Below are positions 44,112 through 54,385 of a stretch of 64,000 nucleotides of DNA, piece after piece. A model generated the notes under the pieces. That model was not told the DNA's origin. It was given only the letters and a program-made list of their open reading frames with translations, and made no database searches. Each line of letters opens with the position of its first letter. Within the stretch, counting starts at the first letter, position 1. Position numbers and translations under genes: made by a program. The stretch covers positions 5,595,660 through 5,659,659 of the forward strand of contig OX387609.1 in the NCBI GenBank assembly GCA_947568835.1, read 5' to 3'. Source of the stretch: Protonemura montana (lineage: Eukaryota; Arthropoda; Insecta; Plecoptera; Nemouridae).

Positions 44112-47010
44112 ATCTCCTTAACTCAACTCGACGGCTGGTGGGAAAGGTCGCTTCTTTACCAGCAAGATGCGACGGTCTCGAGTCTGAAATTTTCCTTGAA
44201 TTAAAAAATTCCATCATTCGTTTGGTAATTAATCCAGCATTTCTATAAGTCCACGCTGCTCTATTGGATATAGTCGGTATCTAAGCACGCGGAGTCCGCA
44301 TGCCGATCACTTATACCTTAAAATTTTGTGACACGGAGCACTCCATTTAGAACGCATTTCTGTGGGAGAGATAACCCGAAATAAGTTTTTCATTTTTTTA
44401 GCATTTTTTTGACAGTATGGGTTATTCCACATCAAACCAGCACACTTCGATTTTTTTTTTAAATCTTTACATCTCAGTTTCTAGTTCTAGACTCGTCTCG
44501 ATAGCTGATTGAAAAGGTCGCTTCTCCAATTGAGTCATCCAACGGTCTTGAGTTCAAACCTCTTCCGGTTTGCTTTTTGTTATTCAGAAAGGGGCAACTG
44601 GAATATCACTGTCGAGAAATTGCATCACGTGTTTAGTAATAAATCCGTAAACAGCTATCTTAGTTCTGTTTGATGATCTGGGTCCACGATACGAGAGGCA
44701 TGCAGTTTGCGAAATTTTGTGATCCGGAGGACTCCATTGATGGGAAGGCAAGAAAATATTCCGTTAGATTTTTAGATTTTTTTTTTAACTATATTTTTTA
44801 CAGAATATATATCTAATCTAAACCACGTGCAATACCGATGGGAGATTGGTCCACAGGTAGCGATCCTGCGTCGTGGCTTGAAGTGGATATATGTTCTCGA
44901 GATCAAATCCGGGTGATATCCGAGTATCTTAATTTACTTTTGGATTTTTTTTTCGGGTAAATGATTGTAGGTGGCGGGGACCAGTTTCAAAGTTGTGGTG
45001 CTTTGGTCAAAACCGTCAACATTTCTGAACTACTGTGTGAAAGTGCAAAAATATGCTTTGCTGCTGGCGGCTGTGGCGGTGGTTTTCAGCTACACCTGGT
45101 CGCAAGAGTAAACTTTTGACTCAGATGAGTCGACCAACCCTGAGATGTCAGTGAAGTAAAAATGTATAGGATTTTTAGCGTATGATCATTTATGAAGGCA
45201 GTTTTTCTCTAAGAGAAAAGGTCTCAGAGCCATAATTAAACGTAATTATTCAAATCGAAAAATATCTTCTATGGTTCCGATTCAGAATTCGCGCCAGATT
45301 TAGGTAATTAAATGTTATTCCAATCTTTCTCACCTTTGTGTAGATTCGCACAACTTTATCTCTCTCTTGGTCGAGCGGTGAGGCTGTCCGATTTCCGTGT
45401 GGAAGGGTCCACGATCGATCCCCGTCCAAGAACAGTTAACCTATATTTTTTTTACATCCGGCTTACCGACCGATGTTCAAAATTAATTGATCAAGTACAT
45501 TTGATATCTAACAGATTGCGCTAAAAACTTCTTAACACGACTGCGCGTTCGTCCATATCAGTTACTTAAAAGGAATTTGGAGACTCATGAGTGGGCAACG
45601 GGGTTCGGCTGGTATTATGCTTGACTTTTGCAGAATATCGTGGCGAATGGTTAAAGCCCATGTTTTGGATTGGCCAAGTGCCCCTGCGCAACTTAGTGTG
45701 GGAGCTCTTGTGTGCGGGAAAGAATAATATTCAACCATAATATTGAAAAATATGAATTGTTACTATCCAGACAGGAAATCTAATGATTTTATCACGGGAT
45801 TACTAGAGGGTACATGTTATCCGCTTGTTCTCGCCGCAAAAGGTTGGGTTTTTAGATATGAAACTCAAATATGATATCGCAATCTTGGATGCACTGTCGT
45901 CTGAGTGGCACAACGGTACAGTTGCTGCTTCGGCAATGTTGTAATATATAGCGACCTAGATCGAACCCGATCGACGACGATAGCTTTTTATTGTTAGAAT
46001 ATGAAATCGTATATCTACCCGACGTGTCTGCCCGCAATCCAACAGATTGCGCTGGGGGTCATGGTGCGTCTTAACACGACTGCGTGTTCGGTGAAACTTT
46101 ACATACAAGAGTAAATGGTGGCCTTACCAGAGCTCGTGCTCTTAGGCTTGCACATCAATTTGATGCAGCTGGATCTAGCCCTTGCTTGCGAGGGTGACTA
46201 TTAATCGCCCATGATAATCTCTAAATTTTGAAAGATGGATACCCGGGACGGGAATTCGCTTCTAAACCGAACTATCAGAAAGCTCCCGGTAGGCTCGGTC
46301 TTAGGTGGGGAAATTAAAATAGGTTCATCAAACTCCACCATGCATGATCGGTTCCGTGGCACATTGGCATTGTCGCTGATACAGGAGCGTCTTCTCAGGA
46401 CGCTACCTAGATCAAACCCACTCGACGGAGGAAGTTTTTGACTGTTGGAATACGATTTTCACCAGTAGTAGCTGGATTCAGGAGACTTAACTACTTCAAA
46501 AATGCAAATGTAAACAAGCGTTCGCGTGGTCTTGCGGTTAAAGGCATCGAATTAATCGACAATCTAATCAAAAAATTGAGGATGTAGTAGGTTCGAATCA
46601 CGTTCGTTCCACGACGCACTTTCGAACTTCTTCAAATTTTTTTGGGCGTATGGTTTAGACAGTAGCAAAATTGGCGGGTGCTCCTGGCGCTCCGCGCCAG
46701 TCGCTCCCGCCAATTTTGCGGGCCGTTCCCACGACCCCAAACCCCACCTATACCCCGTGTGCAGCTCCTAAGACTAGCATCAAGTATTTAGGAACGGTAC
46801 TGAGTGTTACGTCAACCAGCGCCACCTATTGGCAGAATCTGGTACTACATTCTGGACTTATAAAAAACTCTGATATATCTTCCATTGTTCTCTCGTTCGA
46901 TAATTTAATACTTTGGTAACTTGCGTGTAAAGTTGTCAAAAAGCTACAGGGCCGGGAATCGAACGCATAACCTTCACCGCACGAAGCCAGCACGCTTACC
47001 ACAGAGCTAT
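44112..47010. repeat. Cluster of diverged tRNA-like SINE heads
   Basis: At least seven tRNA-like modules lie 250-500 bp apart: near 44135, 44500, 44850, 45365, 45895, 46320, 46515 (plus) and 46945-47015 (minus). Most have an A-box-like 'tggc/tcga-cggt-a' and a B-box-like 'gatcgaaccc' or 'gttcgaatc'. Tails are shared between units: 'aaattttgtga-acggag-actccatt' at 44320 and 44715, and 'aacagattgcgct' with 'cttaacacgactgcg-gttcg' at 45500 and 46045. Cloverleaf stems do not close, so these are SINE heads, not working tRNAs. Confidence 0.55.
46665..46719. repeat. GC-rich hairpin with symmetric internal loop
   Basis: GCAAAATTGGCGGG (46665-46678) pairs perfectly with 46706-46719. Inside, TGGCGC (46685-46690) pairs with GCGCCA (46694-46699) around a 3-base loop. 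The two helices are separated by 6 unpaired bases on each side. Confidence 0.85.
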
Positions 47011-47696
47011 CCTCGGCTGACAAGCAAGAAGGGATGAACGGAGTCGTTGTCTCATGTTCGAGTTGTGTCGAGTTGCAAATCGGTCATGATGTGTGACGTC
47101 CCATGTACGATTCCCACCGGCATTGTATTGTTTTGTTTTTGTTTATTGTCATATGAATTCCTTTGAATGTACAGACATGTTCTGGTAGGTATTACATCAT
47201 ATATTCTATTTGAGAAACAATCTCAATTATTTATAACAATTTGAATTTGAATTTGAAAAAAAATGATATTTAAATTTAAATTATAACAATATTTATAGCA
47301 ATTATTTTCTCCAATCATTCTCCACGATCTTGTTCACTCCAAAATGCGGACCTCAGCCATATACCACAAAAATAACGCAAAAGTCAAGCATTAGGTACCA
47401 ACCAGAGGATCGCTAGTCAACCTTTGATGCACTTTGATGGATTCCCAGTGTCTTCTCTTTAACTAAGTATGTACGAACACGCAGTCGAGCTAAGTCAGGT
47501 AAGGCTAGGTAAGTAAATAGACAACGAACCCTGTTGGATATCATCTGTACTTGATCAGTTAAAATGTCGATAAATCACGAACATCGGTCGGTAACTCTTA
47601 TGCCTACAACTCGCTAGAATGTTACAGGTAGTACTGTTGCATGCTGGTCAATATAGAGTAAAAAATGTCGATAGTTGTCAAAATATTGCAGTCTCG
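47011..47696. other. No gene seen; retroelement tail motif
   Basis: 'gtttattgtcatatgaattc' with 'tgtacagacatg' at 47147-47180 repeats the motif after the (ACAAT)n run at 2280, so a LINE or SINE end is present. Otherwise AT-rich. Confidence 0.4.
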
Positions 47697-48060
47697 AAAA
47701 TTGATGCCCAAACGGGGACTCGAACCCCGATCTCCACCTATCGCAGGCATTACTCTAACCAATTGAGCTACTTGGACACTGGCTTTTTGAGACTATTTAA
47801 GTGTATTTGATGAGAATGACGGATCTCACTGTATTTACAGCCTCTTGGTTCTACTCCTTGGAGATCCGTCATTCTCATCAAATACACTAAAATCGTCTCA
47901 ACAGACCAGTGTCCAAGTAGCTCAATTGGTTAGAGTAATACTTGCGATATGTGGAGATCGGGGTTCGAGTCCCCGTCTGGGCATCAATTTTTGAGACGGT
48001 TATAGTGTCCATATTAATAAAACACCCAACGCATTGCAAGCTTTTGCAATTAAAAAAAAA
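47697..48060. mobile_element. Two-armed foldback of tRNA-derived SINEs
   Basis: Two SINE copies face away from each other, sharing one leader: the left on the minus strand (B box at about 47712-47730, A box 47757-47772), the right on the plus strand (A box about 47921-47938, B box about 47962-47978), the latter followed by the normal linker and 'ttgcaag' tail. The leader ends pair exactly: 'tttgatgagaatgacggatctc' against its complement at 47863-47884. The transcript or single strand would fold into a hairpin about 140 bp long with a loop of about 40 bases. Confidence 0.85.
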
Positions 48061-48563
48061 ATTATTATTGCTTAAACACTTATTTTATTTCTCTGGTGCG
48101 TGAATGGAGGCGAATCACATAGAGACCGTACTTAAGACCGAGACAAATATAAGTTTAATGATACTGACAGAAACTTACTGCTACTGAGAGACTGACGAGA
48201 GGATGAAAAAGGCAGGTCCTTTTATAGGTCTGGCTCAAGGGACCACAAAAGCAATCAATTGAACATACTCAGTCAAACTCAAAAGCGATATCTGAAAAAC
48301 CTCGATAGTGCGTTTTTTTAATAGAATCACTCGCCATCTCCAACGACGGTGGTTACTCTGCCGGTGATGCCCTGCATGAGTAAGTATCAGATTGTTTGAG
48401 AGTATAAATGGAACAAATGTCGTTCGGTCCAGATATGTTGAGAAATAAAAATTAAATTTTGGATTTTAACATTGTAACTTAAATCGAAATAAATGGGAAG
48501 TTCGGAAACCGAACCGGGATACGAACCCGGTACCTCATTAAAGAAAAATCAGGGATCATATTA
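48061..48563. other. No gene seen; tRNA-like and dispersed repeat
   Basis: 48134-48198 matches 31170-31240 inversely. At 48497-48535 'accgaaccgggatacgaacc' reads on the minus strand as a tRNA B box, probably another SINE head. No exon is supported above 48564. Confidence 0.45.
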
Positions 48564-50541
48564 TATCATATCTGCTATCATATTCTTCGACGAGATCGAC
48601 GTGTAGGCACCGTCGCGGAACAAGCTGGGCCTCGGCGGCCACCACCACGTGAGCATCGTGGCCACGTTACTTACCGAGATGGACGGCATCGGGACAGCTG
48701 CCGGTGGCGACATCTTTGTCATTGGCGCCACAAATAGTATCGACTCAATCGACCCAGCATTACGCCGACCTGGACACTTTAACCGCGAAATACGGTTCTC
48801 GCTTCCGTCCTGTGAGGAACCTACCCTACCAAACCCTGGACCCCTGTTCTGTAACATAGAATGAGAATAAGAATTAGATCATATTTGCATTTTTTTTTTT
48901 AAATAATGGAACAAAGGAAGACGTCTCATCTCTTTCCATTTCTTTGAAAGTTAGTTACATTAATTCCATCAATTAAAGGGACAGAATATAGGTTCTGCCC
49001 TACCTTGCCCTGCCTTGCCCTGCCTTGCTCTGCCTTGCCGTGAATTGCCCTGCTTTGCCCTGTCTTGCCCTGCCCTGCCTTGCCTTGCCCTGCCTTGCCA
49101 TTCCTTGCCCTCCCTTGCCCTACCATGCTCTGCCTTACCCTGCCCTGCCTTGCCGTGCCTTGCCCTGCTTTACCCTGTCTTGCCCTGCCCAGCCATTCCT
49201 TGCCCTGCCTTGTCCTATCTTGTCCTGCCTAGCCCTGTCTTACTTTGCCTTGACCTGTCTTACCTTGCCCTGCCTTGCCCTGCATGCCCTGACTTATCCT
49301 GCCTTGCCCTGCTTTGCCCTACCTTGCCCTGACTTGTCCTGCCTTGCCCTGCCTTGCCCTGCTTTAAACTGTCTTGCCCTGCATATCCCCTGTCTTGCTT
49401 TGCCTTGCCCTGCCTTGCCCTACCTTGCCCTGCCTTGCCCTGCCTTGCCCTGCTTTAACCTGTCTTGCCCTGCCTTGCCCTGTCTTGCTTTGCCTTGCCG
49501 TACCTTGCCCTGCCTTGCCCTACCTTGCCCTGACTTATCCTGCCTTGCCCTGCTTTGCCCTACCTTGCCCTGACTTGCCCTGCCTTGCCCTGCTTTGCCC
49601 TACCTTGCCCTGACTTGCCCTACCTTGCCCTGACTTATCCTGCCTTGCCCTGCTTTGCCCTACCTTGCCCTGACTTATCCTGCCTTGCCCTGCTTTGCCC
49701 TACCTTGCCCTGACTTGCCCTGCCTTGCCCTGCTTTAAACTGTCTTGCCCTGCATATCCCCTGTCTTGCTTTGCCTTGCCCTGCCTTGCCCTGCTTTGCC
49801 CTACCTTGCCCTACCTTGCCCTGCCTTGCCCTGCCTTGCCTTGCCTTTCCCTGCTTTAACCTGCCTTGCCGTGCCTTGCCCTGCCTTGCCCTGCTTTGCC
49901 CTGTCTTGCTCTAGCCTGCCCTGCCTTGTTTTGCCTTGCCCTGCCTTGCCCTGCCTTGCCCTGCCTTGCCCTGCCTTGCCATGCCTTGCCCTGCTTTGAC
50001 CTGCCTTGTCCTGCTTTGCCCTGCCTTGCCCTGGCTTGTTCCGCCTTGTCCTGCCAATTCTTGTCAAGTACCCGCATTTTGTCGGCCTCTTTGTGTTTGT
50101 GCAGGGCGGACCACGCAGTCTACAGTCTGCTGAGCGTGCCCCAACTGTTGCTGACAGGAACAGAAGAACACAGACTCACGAGCCACCTAGCCCCGGCCAT
50201 ATTACACGCTTTCGAGCACCTGCCAGTCGTGGCCATAGACATGGACATTCTGTTTGCTGAAGGCGCTCATGCAACGGATGTCGCGTGCATCAAGGTAAGT
50301 AGTGTTCTCTGGTGTCTGTGCAAGAATGATAACTTCCCTGTAGTGCACTCTTTTCGCTTTGCGTTCCTTGCAGGCAATCCGACGTGCCAAGGAGTGTCTA
50401 CCATGCATCTTGTATGTCCCGGATGTGACCTCCTGGTGGGACATCGTCGGTGAGAGCACACAGCGCATATTCTGCTCTCTCATACGAGGCATCGAAGAGG
50501 GTACGAAACTGCTACTAGAAGCTACCGCCACAAAACACTAA
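48564..50541 (+). pseudogene. Truncated ATAD2-like AAA+ ATPase copy
   Basis: Block 1 (about 48570-48812) reads AIIFFDEIDV-stop-APSRNK, then [32 protein letters not shown] and [12 protein letters not shown] up to a gtgagg donor. It has Walker B (FFDEID), sensor 1 (GATN) and the finger region, but with an in-frame TAG and the second finger arginine changed to His. Blocks 2 and 3 (50105-50294, 50374-50541) are joined by clean GT-AG and read HLAPAILHAFEHLPVVAIDM, RRAKECLPCILYVPDVTSWW, DIVGEST and stop after LLLEATATKH. They match the inactive second AAA+ domain of ATAD2. The P-loop, the linker of the first domain and the bromodomain are missing, and blocks 1 and 2 are out of phase. ATAD2 acts on chromatin; this copy is very likely dead. 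Confidence 0.7.
48990..50062. repeat. (TGCCTTGCCC)n minisatellite, about 1 kb
   Basis: About 100 imperfect decamers of tgccttgccc with variants (tgctttgccc, taccttgccc, tgacttatcc) and a higher-order repeat: 'ctttaaactgtcttgccctg' with 'catatcccctgtcttgc' appears at about 49363 and 49733, 370 bp apart. All forward frames are open and Leu-Pro-Cys-rich, an artefact of the repeat. Confidence 0.95.
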
Positions 50542-51105
50542 GATATTTGATTTATTTGATTTATGAACTCCAAAATAACATATGGTATACAAAATTGATA
50601 TACATGTTGTGGGAGACTCGCGATCCACCAATAAGATATCACATTAATACAATGTTTGTCAGCAATAAAATGCAAAAGCATAGCAAATAACAATAACAAT
50701 AATAGAACTCACGCAGTGTTTGTAACGTAGTAATTAATATTTTAAAAACACTTATCTAGTAAGTAAGATTTCAGGCCAGATTCGAACTGATATCGCCTTT
50801 AAAACCACAGGTAAAACATATTAATCACTCATCAAGAGACTTTACATTGACTAAAAGTAAGTTTTCATTTTTATTTACTTTTGTGTTTCCGATTTAAATG
50901 TCTCAAAATCTTTCCTTGCCAGCCACGTTTAGATAATGTTCTCTATTAAAACTATGTTCAACCGACAAATACGAAAAAGTGCTAAAAACACACAAACGAA
51001 CACAAAACTAAACCAATATGAGCTTCCGGTGACTCGTTAATAGTTTTTGTATTCATCAAATTGTCATCAAGGCTTTGGTAAGAAAATGTCGGTCAGCCTC
51101 GGAGG

Positions 51106-51111
51106 TATAAA
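51106..51111 (+). promoter_or_regulatory. TATA box of glycine-rich gene 2
   Basis: TATAAA in 'cggaggtataaatgcaac', 90 bp above the start codon; identical to copy 1. Confidence 0.7.
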
Positions 51112-51195
51112 TGCAACAGAAATCGACATCGATGTATCAGTCGGTAAAGAAGAACGCTACTCTACACTTCAACGCAACATCAGTACCAACGGAAA

Positions 51196-51971
51196 ATGAT
51201 CGGGAAAGCTGTGATCGTCTTGGTCGTATGTTTGGTGAGTTTTCAATCTATTTTCTGTTTCTTAGAAATATTATATTTACTTTTAATGTAGTTTAAATGA
51301 ACAAACCCAACTTTGCATTAACATATTTCGTACTAATTAGCCATGATTATATCCTAGTAACAGACCTACTGGTATAATTTTATTCTATTGATAGTGAAGA
51401 TTACTTGAGATTGATAAATGTCATATTCTCCACAGTTAATTTGGACAGGCCGATAATTTCTGTGCAGTTCACTTCTTATTGATTTAAATATTTGATTTAT
51501 TTTGAATAGGTATAGCGGTCCTTCACGTGGTAAGTTCTAAATAACAATGTCTGAATTTTTTACATAATGAGTCGGTTTTCTCAGTCGTCCGTTAAGAAGT
51601 GAACAAACCCGTTAACAAAACAAAACATCTTCTTATTGGCTGTTGCCAAGCGAATACCAAATTAACGAACCATTAGGTTCTTAATAGACGACAGACAAAC
51701 CGACTCTAAAATTGTCTTTCTATCCTCTACCCCACAGATCGTGACAATGCAAGTGGAGGGTCAGGGAGGTAGCGCTGGCTTCGGCGTAAATATGGGAGGA
51801 AACGTTGGGGGCAGCGCTGGCGGCGAAGCAGGCGCCGGTGCCAACGCTGGATTTGACGTTGGAGCCAACGCTAACGCCGGCGGAGAGGCAGGGACAGGTG
51901 CTGGGACAGGTGCTGGGACAGGTGCTGCGGCTGGATTCAACTTTGGAGGCAGCGCAGGGATGGGAAAATAA
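51196..51971 (+). CDS. Glycine-rich secreted peptide, copy 2
   Basis: Two exons, 51196-51234 and 51738-51971, encode 90 residues that differ from copy 1 at two visible positions: MIGKA for MIGKT in the signal peptide, and GFNFGG for GFNVGG near the end. Donor (TTG-GTGAGT), acceptor (ccccacag), TATA box and 5' UTR are conserved, and the AATAAA overlapping the stop codon is also kept. The intron is 503 bp against 388 bp; its centre holds unrelated sequence including the repeat seen at 43.4 kb. With both reading frames intact, the copies are probably both functional. Role as for copy 1, undetermined between defence and structural. Confidence 0.85.
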
Positions 51972-52035
51972 AACCCGAAATACTTGATGTAGAAAAACGA
52001 TTATGTATTCAATAAGATTTGAAAAAATTTGCAAA

Positions 52036-52669
52036 TTAAATAGTGATTCAATTAGAAAATACCTGTGTTGTTAACTTCGTGTTTATTTGCTTATTTCGGA
52101 AACATAATTTTGCGAGCAAAAATTTAAACATTGGCTACTTTTTCTTAATAAAGAATTTTAATAACTTGAGTAAATTATTCTCATGAAAGGGAAAATTATT
52201 ATAGTTTCCACACACTTAACAATCCACTCCATCCGATCCGATCCGTGCAAGACCCAAATTTACAAGGTATAAAAGAAACGAATTTACGAAATTGTCTAAT
52301 TCTGTCTTTTTTTAAACCTAATCTGATTTTAATATCAGTTCTTGAATTATGTTATTGAATATTGACATGGTCATAACTTCTCGTTGCTAAGAATATCGAA
52401 CAGATTTCATCAATAAAGCAGAATAATTCCGAAGAAATCTCATTTTCAGAACCCTTCATGAAACTTTATGGCAAGATATGACCTCAACATTCGTAAAATG
52501 TAAACTATTTCAGTCTAAATCTTCTTCAAATTGAAATATCTTCTGTTATCGCATCTGGCAGCCATTGCTTTAATCAAGTTGCTGTACATTAAAAAAACCC
52601 GTCAACCAATAGGAGCCGAGCAAAGGTAGATCAATGGCGGCAAGGCGGGATCGATCGAGCACAGGTGAG
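52036..52669. other. No gene seen; start of promoter-like repeat copy 2
   Basis: AT-rich up to 52590, where 'acccgtcaaccaataggagc' and 'atcaatggcggcaaggcggg' mark a copy of the repeat found at 41.6 and 54.1 kb. It is cut by the N gap. Confidence 0.5.
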
Positions 52670-52869
52670 NNNNNNNNNNNNNNNNNNNNNNNNNNNNNNN
52701 NNNNNNNNNNNNNNNNNNNNNNNNNNNNNNNNNNNNNNNNNNNNNNNNNNNNNNNNNNNNNNNNNNNNNNNNNNNNNNNNNNNNNNNNNNNNNNNNNNNN
52801 NNNNNNNNNNNNNNNNNNNNNNNNNNNNNNNNNNNNNNNNNNNNNNNNNNNNNNNNNNNNNNNNNNNNN
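52670..52869. other. Assembly gap, 200 N
   Basis: Exactly 200 N; the size is probably nominal. Frames reported across it have no meaning. Confidence 1.
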
Positions 52870-53048
52870 CAACTGTCGTCGTTCCTGTTAAATAGTGCTG
52901 CTGTTTTTACAAAAATAGCGCTGCTTTCGTTAATATGAAAAAAAAAGATGATTTTGTAACTTTCTGTCTGCAATTTCATAGTTTTGAACAAAGAGAATCA
53001 ATACGCTGAAGAAAATATGGAATGATTTGTACAATAAATATTCAAGAT

Positions 53049-53250
53049 AGATGCTTAACCAGTTCTGTACGGGAGAGAATTTGGAAGGTTGAAAGTTAGA
53101 ATGTCAACTTCATTGCCTTGCTTATCAACCTCTCGACATCAATGATTTGTGAAGGAATCCTGTTGTTCTCATTCTCCGACGCCAGTAGACCAGTGCCGCA
53201 TGACCAGTTTTTAAAACAGTGCGTCGTTAGACACTAGAAATAAATTAAGA
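53049..53250 (+). mobile_element. 5S-derived SINE, internally deleted
   Basis: Body 'ccagttctgtacgggagaga' to 'aaggaatcctgttgttc', then directly the 3' domain 'tccgacgccagtagaccagt' and 'gtgcgtcgttagacac'. The 5S-like head and the ATC tract are missing. It is the most diverged copy. Confidence 0.75.
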
Positions 53251-54059
53251 AATTAATAAATAATCGGTTTACACATATCAACATTTTTCCCATACCCATT
53301 AGATCAAAAATGTAATAAGCAGAAAGGATCGAAACAATTATACTGGCAACCCTATAAATGCGTTTACATTTTGTTCAATATATACAACTACGCTGATCTT
53401 TCAACGCATCCTAGATTGCGTATGTGAAGCTCAACTGAAAAGAAGTTTATTTGAATGTTGATTGTTTTTAGACTCATGTCTACTGCTCTTACTCTTGAAG
53501 AAGTAACAGGTTGGTACAAGTTACGAAACGTTGGGAAATCTAGTTGTTCTTCACTTAGCATTCAAATCCCAGTTCAAAGAGATTTTGTTATTTTAATGTT
53601 GTTTGTTATTATTTTGTGCCATTTAACAGACAAGATATTTTTACGAACAAATTATTGACCAAAGATTGCTTGCGATTGTTTGGAAATTTTCAAAACTAAT
53701 TAGACTTGTTTTTAGGGAACAAATTCTCATTTGTTAATCAAAATCGATCCCGACCATTGTACCAGGAGCAGCTGCAGCATGTTAATCAAAACATGGTTTG
53801 TGATTGCAGCCGGCAGCCATTGCTCTTATCACTTTGATGAATGTCGAAAACCCGTAAAGAAAACGAGTTGACAAAGGTAAATAATACTATAAAACTTTCG
53901 CGTTTTTCTTTCATTATACCAGTATTATTACAATCATCTTAATATCTACGAATTTTATTTATTACATCGAGCATATCACTTTTAAGCAAGATATGAACTA
54001 AACATCCATAATCATGTAAGCTTTTTCAGTCTTAAATTGTCTTTAATCAAAAAATGTTT
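53251..54059. other. No gene seen; dispersed repeats
   Basis: 53460-53600 is the third copy of the hammerhead-like repeat, plus strand: CTTGAAGAAGTAAC, loop, GTTACGAAACGTTG. 53800-53850 repeats 'gtgattgcagccggcagcca' found again at 54061, so the promoter-like repeat has a partial tandem neighbour. Confidence 0.5.
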
Positions 54060-54300
54060 TGTGATTGCAGCCGGCAGCCATTGCTCTTATCACTTTGATG
54101 AATGTCGAAAACCCGTCAGCCAATAGGAACCGAGCAAAGCTTTATCAATGGCGGCAAGGCGGGGTCGATCGAGTACATGACATTTGACGTCACGGGTACA
54201 GCGGTACTATTTTGTCGGCTGGGCGCCTGGTACCAAAAGACAGTTTTCCTCTTCGTTTTAGACCATTTTCAGCGACCGAGCTGGTGTCAGCCTGTTGTGT
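54060..54300 (+). repeat. Dispersed promoter-like repeat, copy 3
   Basis: Order on the plus strand: 'gtcagccaataggaaccgag' (CCAAT), 'atcaatggcggcaaggcggg' (ATGGCGGC, YY1-like), 'tcgatcgagtac', TGACGTCA at 54185-54192, 'tgtcggctgggcgcctggta', 'ttcgttttagacc-attttcag'. Collinear with copy 1 over about 170 bp. Directly downstream at 54353-54385 is a 5S-SINE 3' end in minus orientation. Confidence 0.65.
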
Positions 54301-54385
54301 AGGCAGCCCCGTGGTACACGTGTGTACCACAAGTTGCCGCAGTACCTGAAATTAGATTTGTGGTGTTTAACGCCGCACTGTTTTG

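Larger units (their letters stand above)
50791..52035 (+). repeat. Arm 2 of the inverted gene duplication
   Basis: Homologous in inverted orientation to 29985-31131. Similarity begins at 'cgcctttaaaaccacagg' and decays in the 3' flank after 'aatttgcaaa'. About 20 kb lies between the arms. Confidence 0.85.

Noticed and set aside
46940-47015. Possible functional tRNA gene on the minus strand
   Set aside because: A and B boxes are present but the acceptor stem does not pair and the 3' end does not fit, so it is a SINE head.
49015-50067. Long Leu-Pro-Cys-rich (plus) and Gly-Gln-Lys-rich (minus) frames
   Set aside because: All frames of the (TGCCTTGCCC)n minisatellite are open for the same reason; no gene signal.
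52570-52991. Frames running through the N stretch
   Set aside because: They only exist because unknown bases were read as open.
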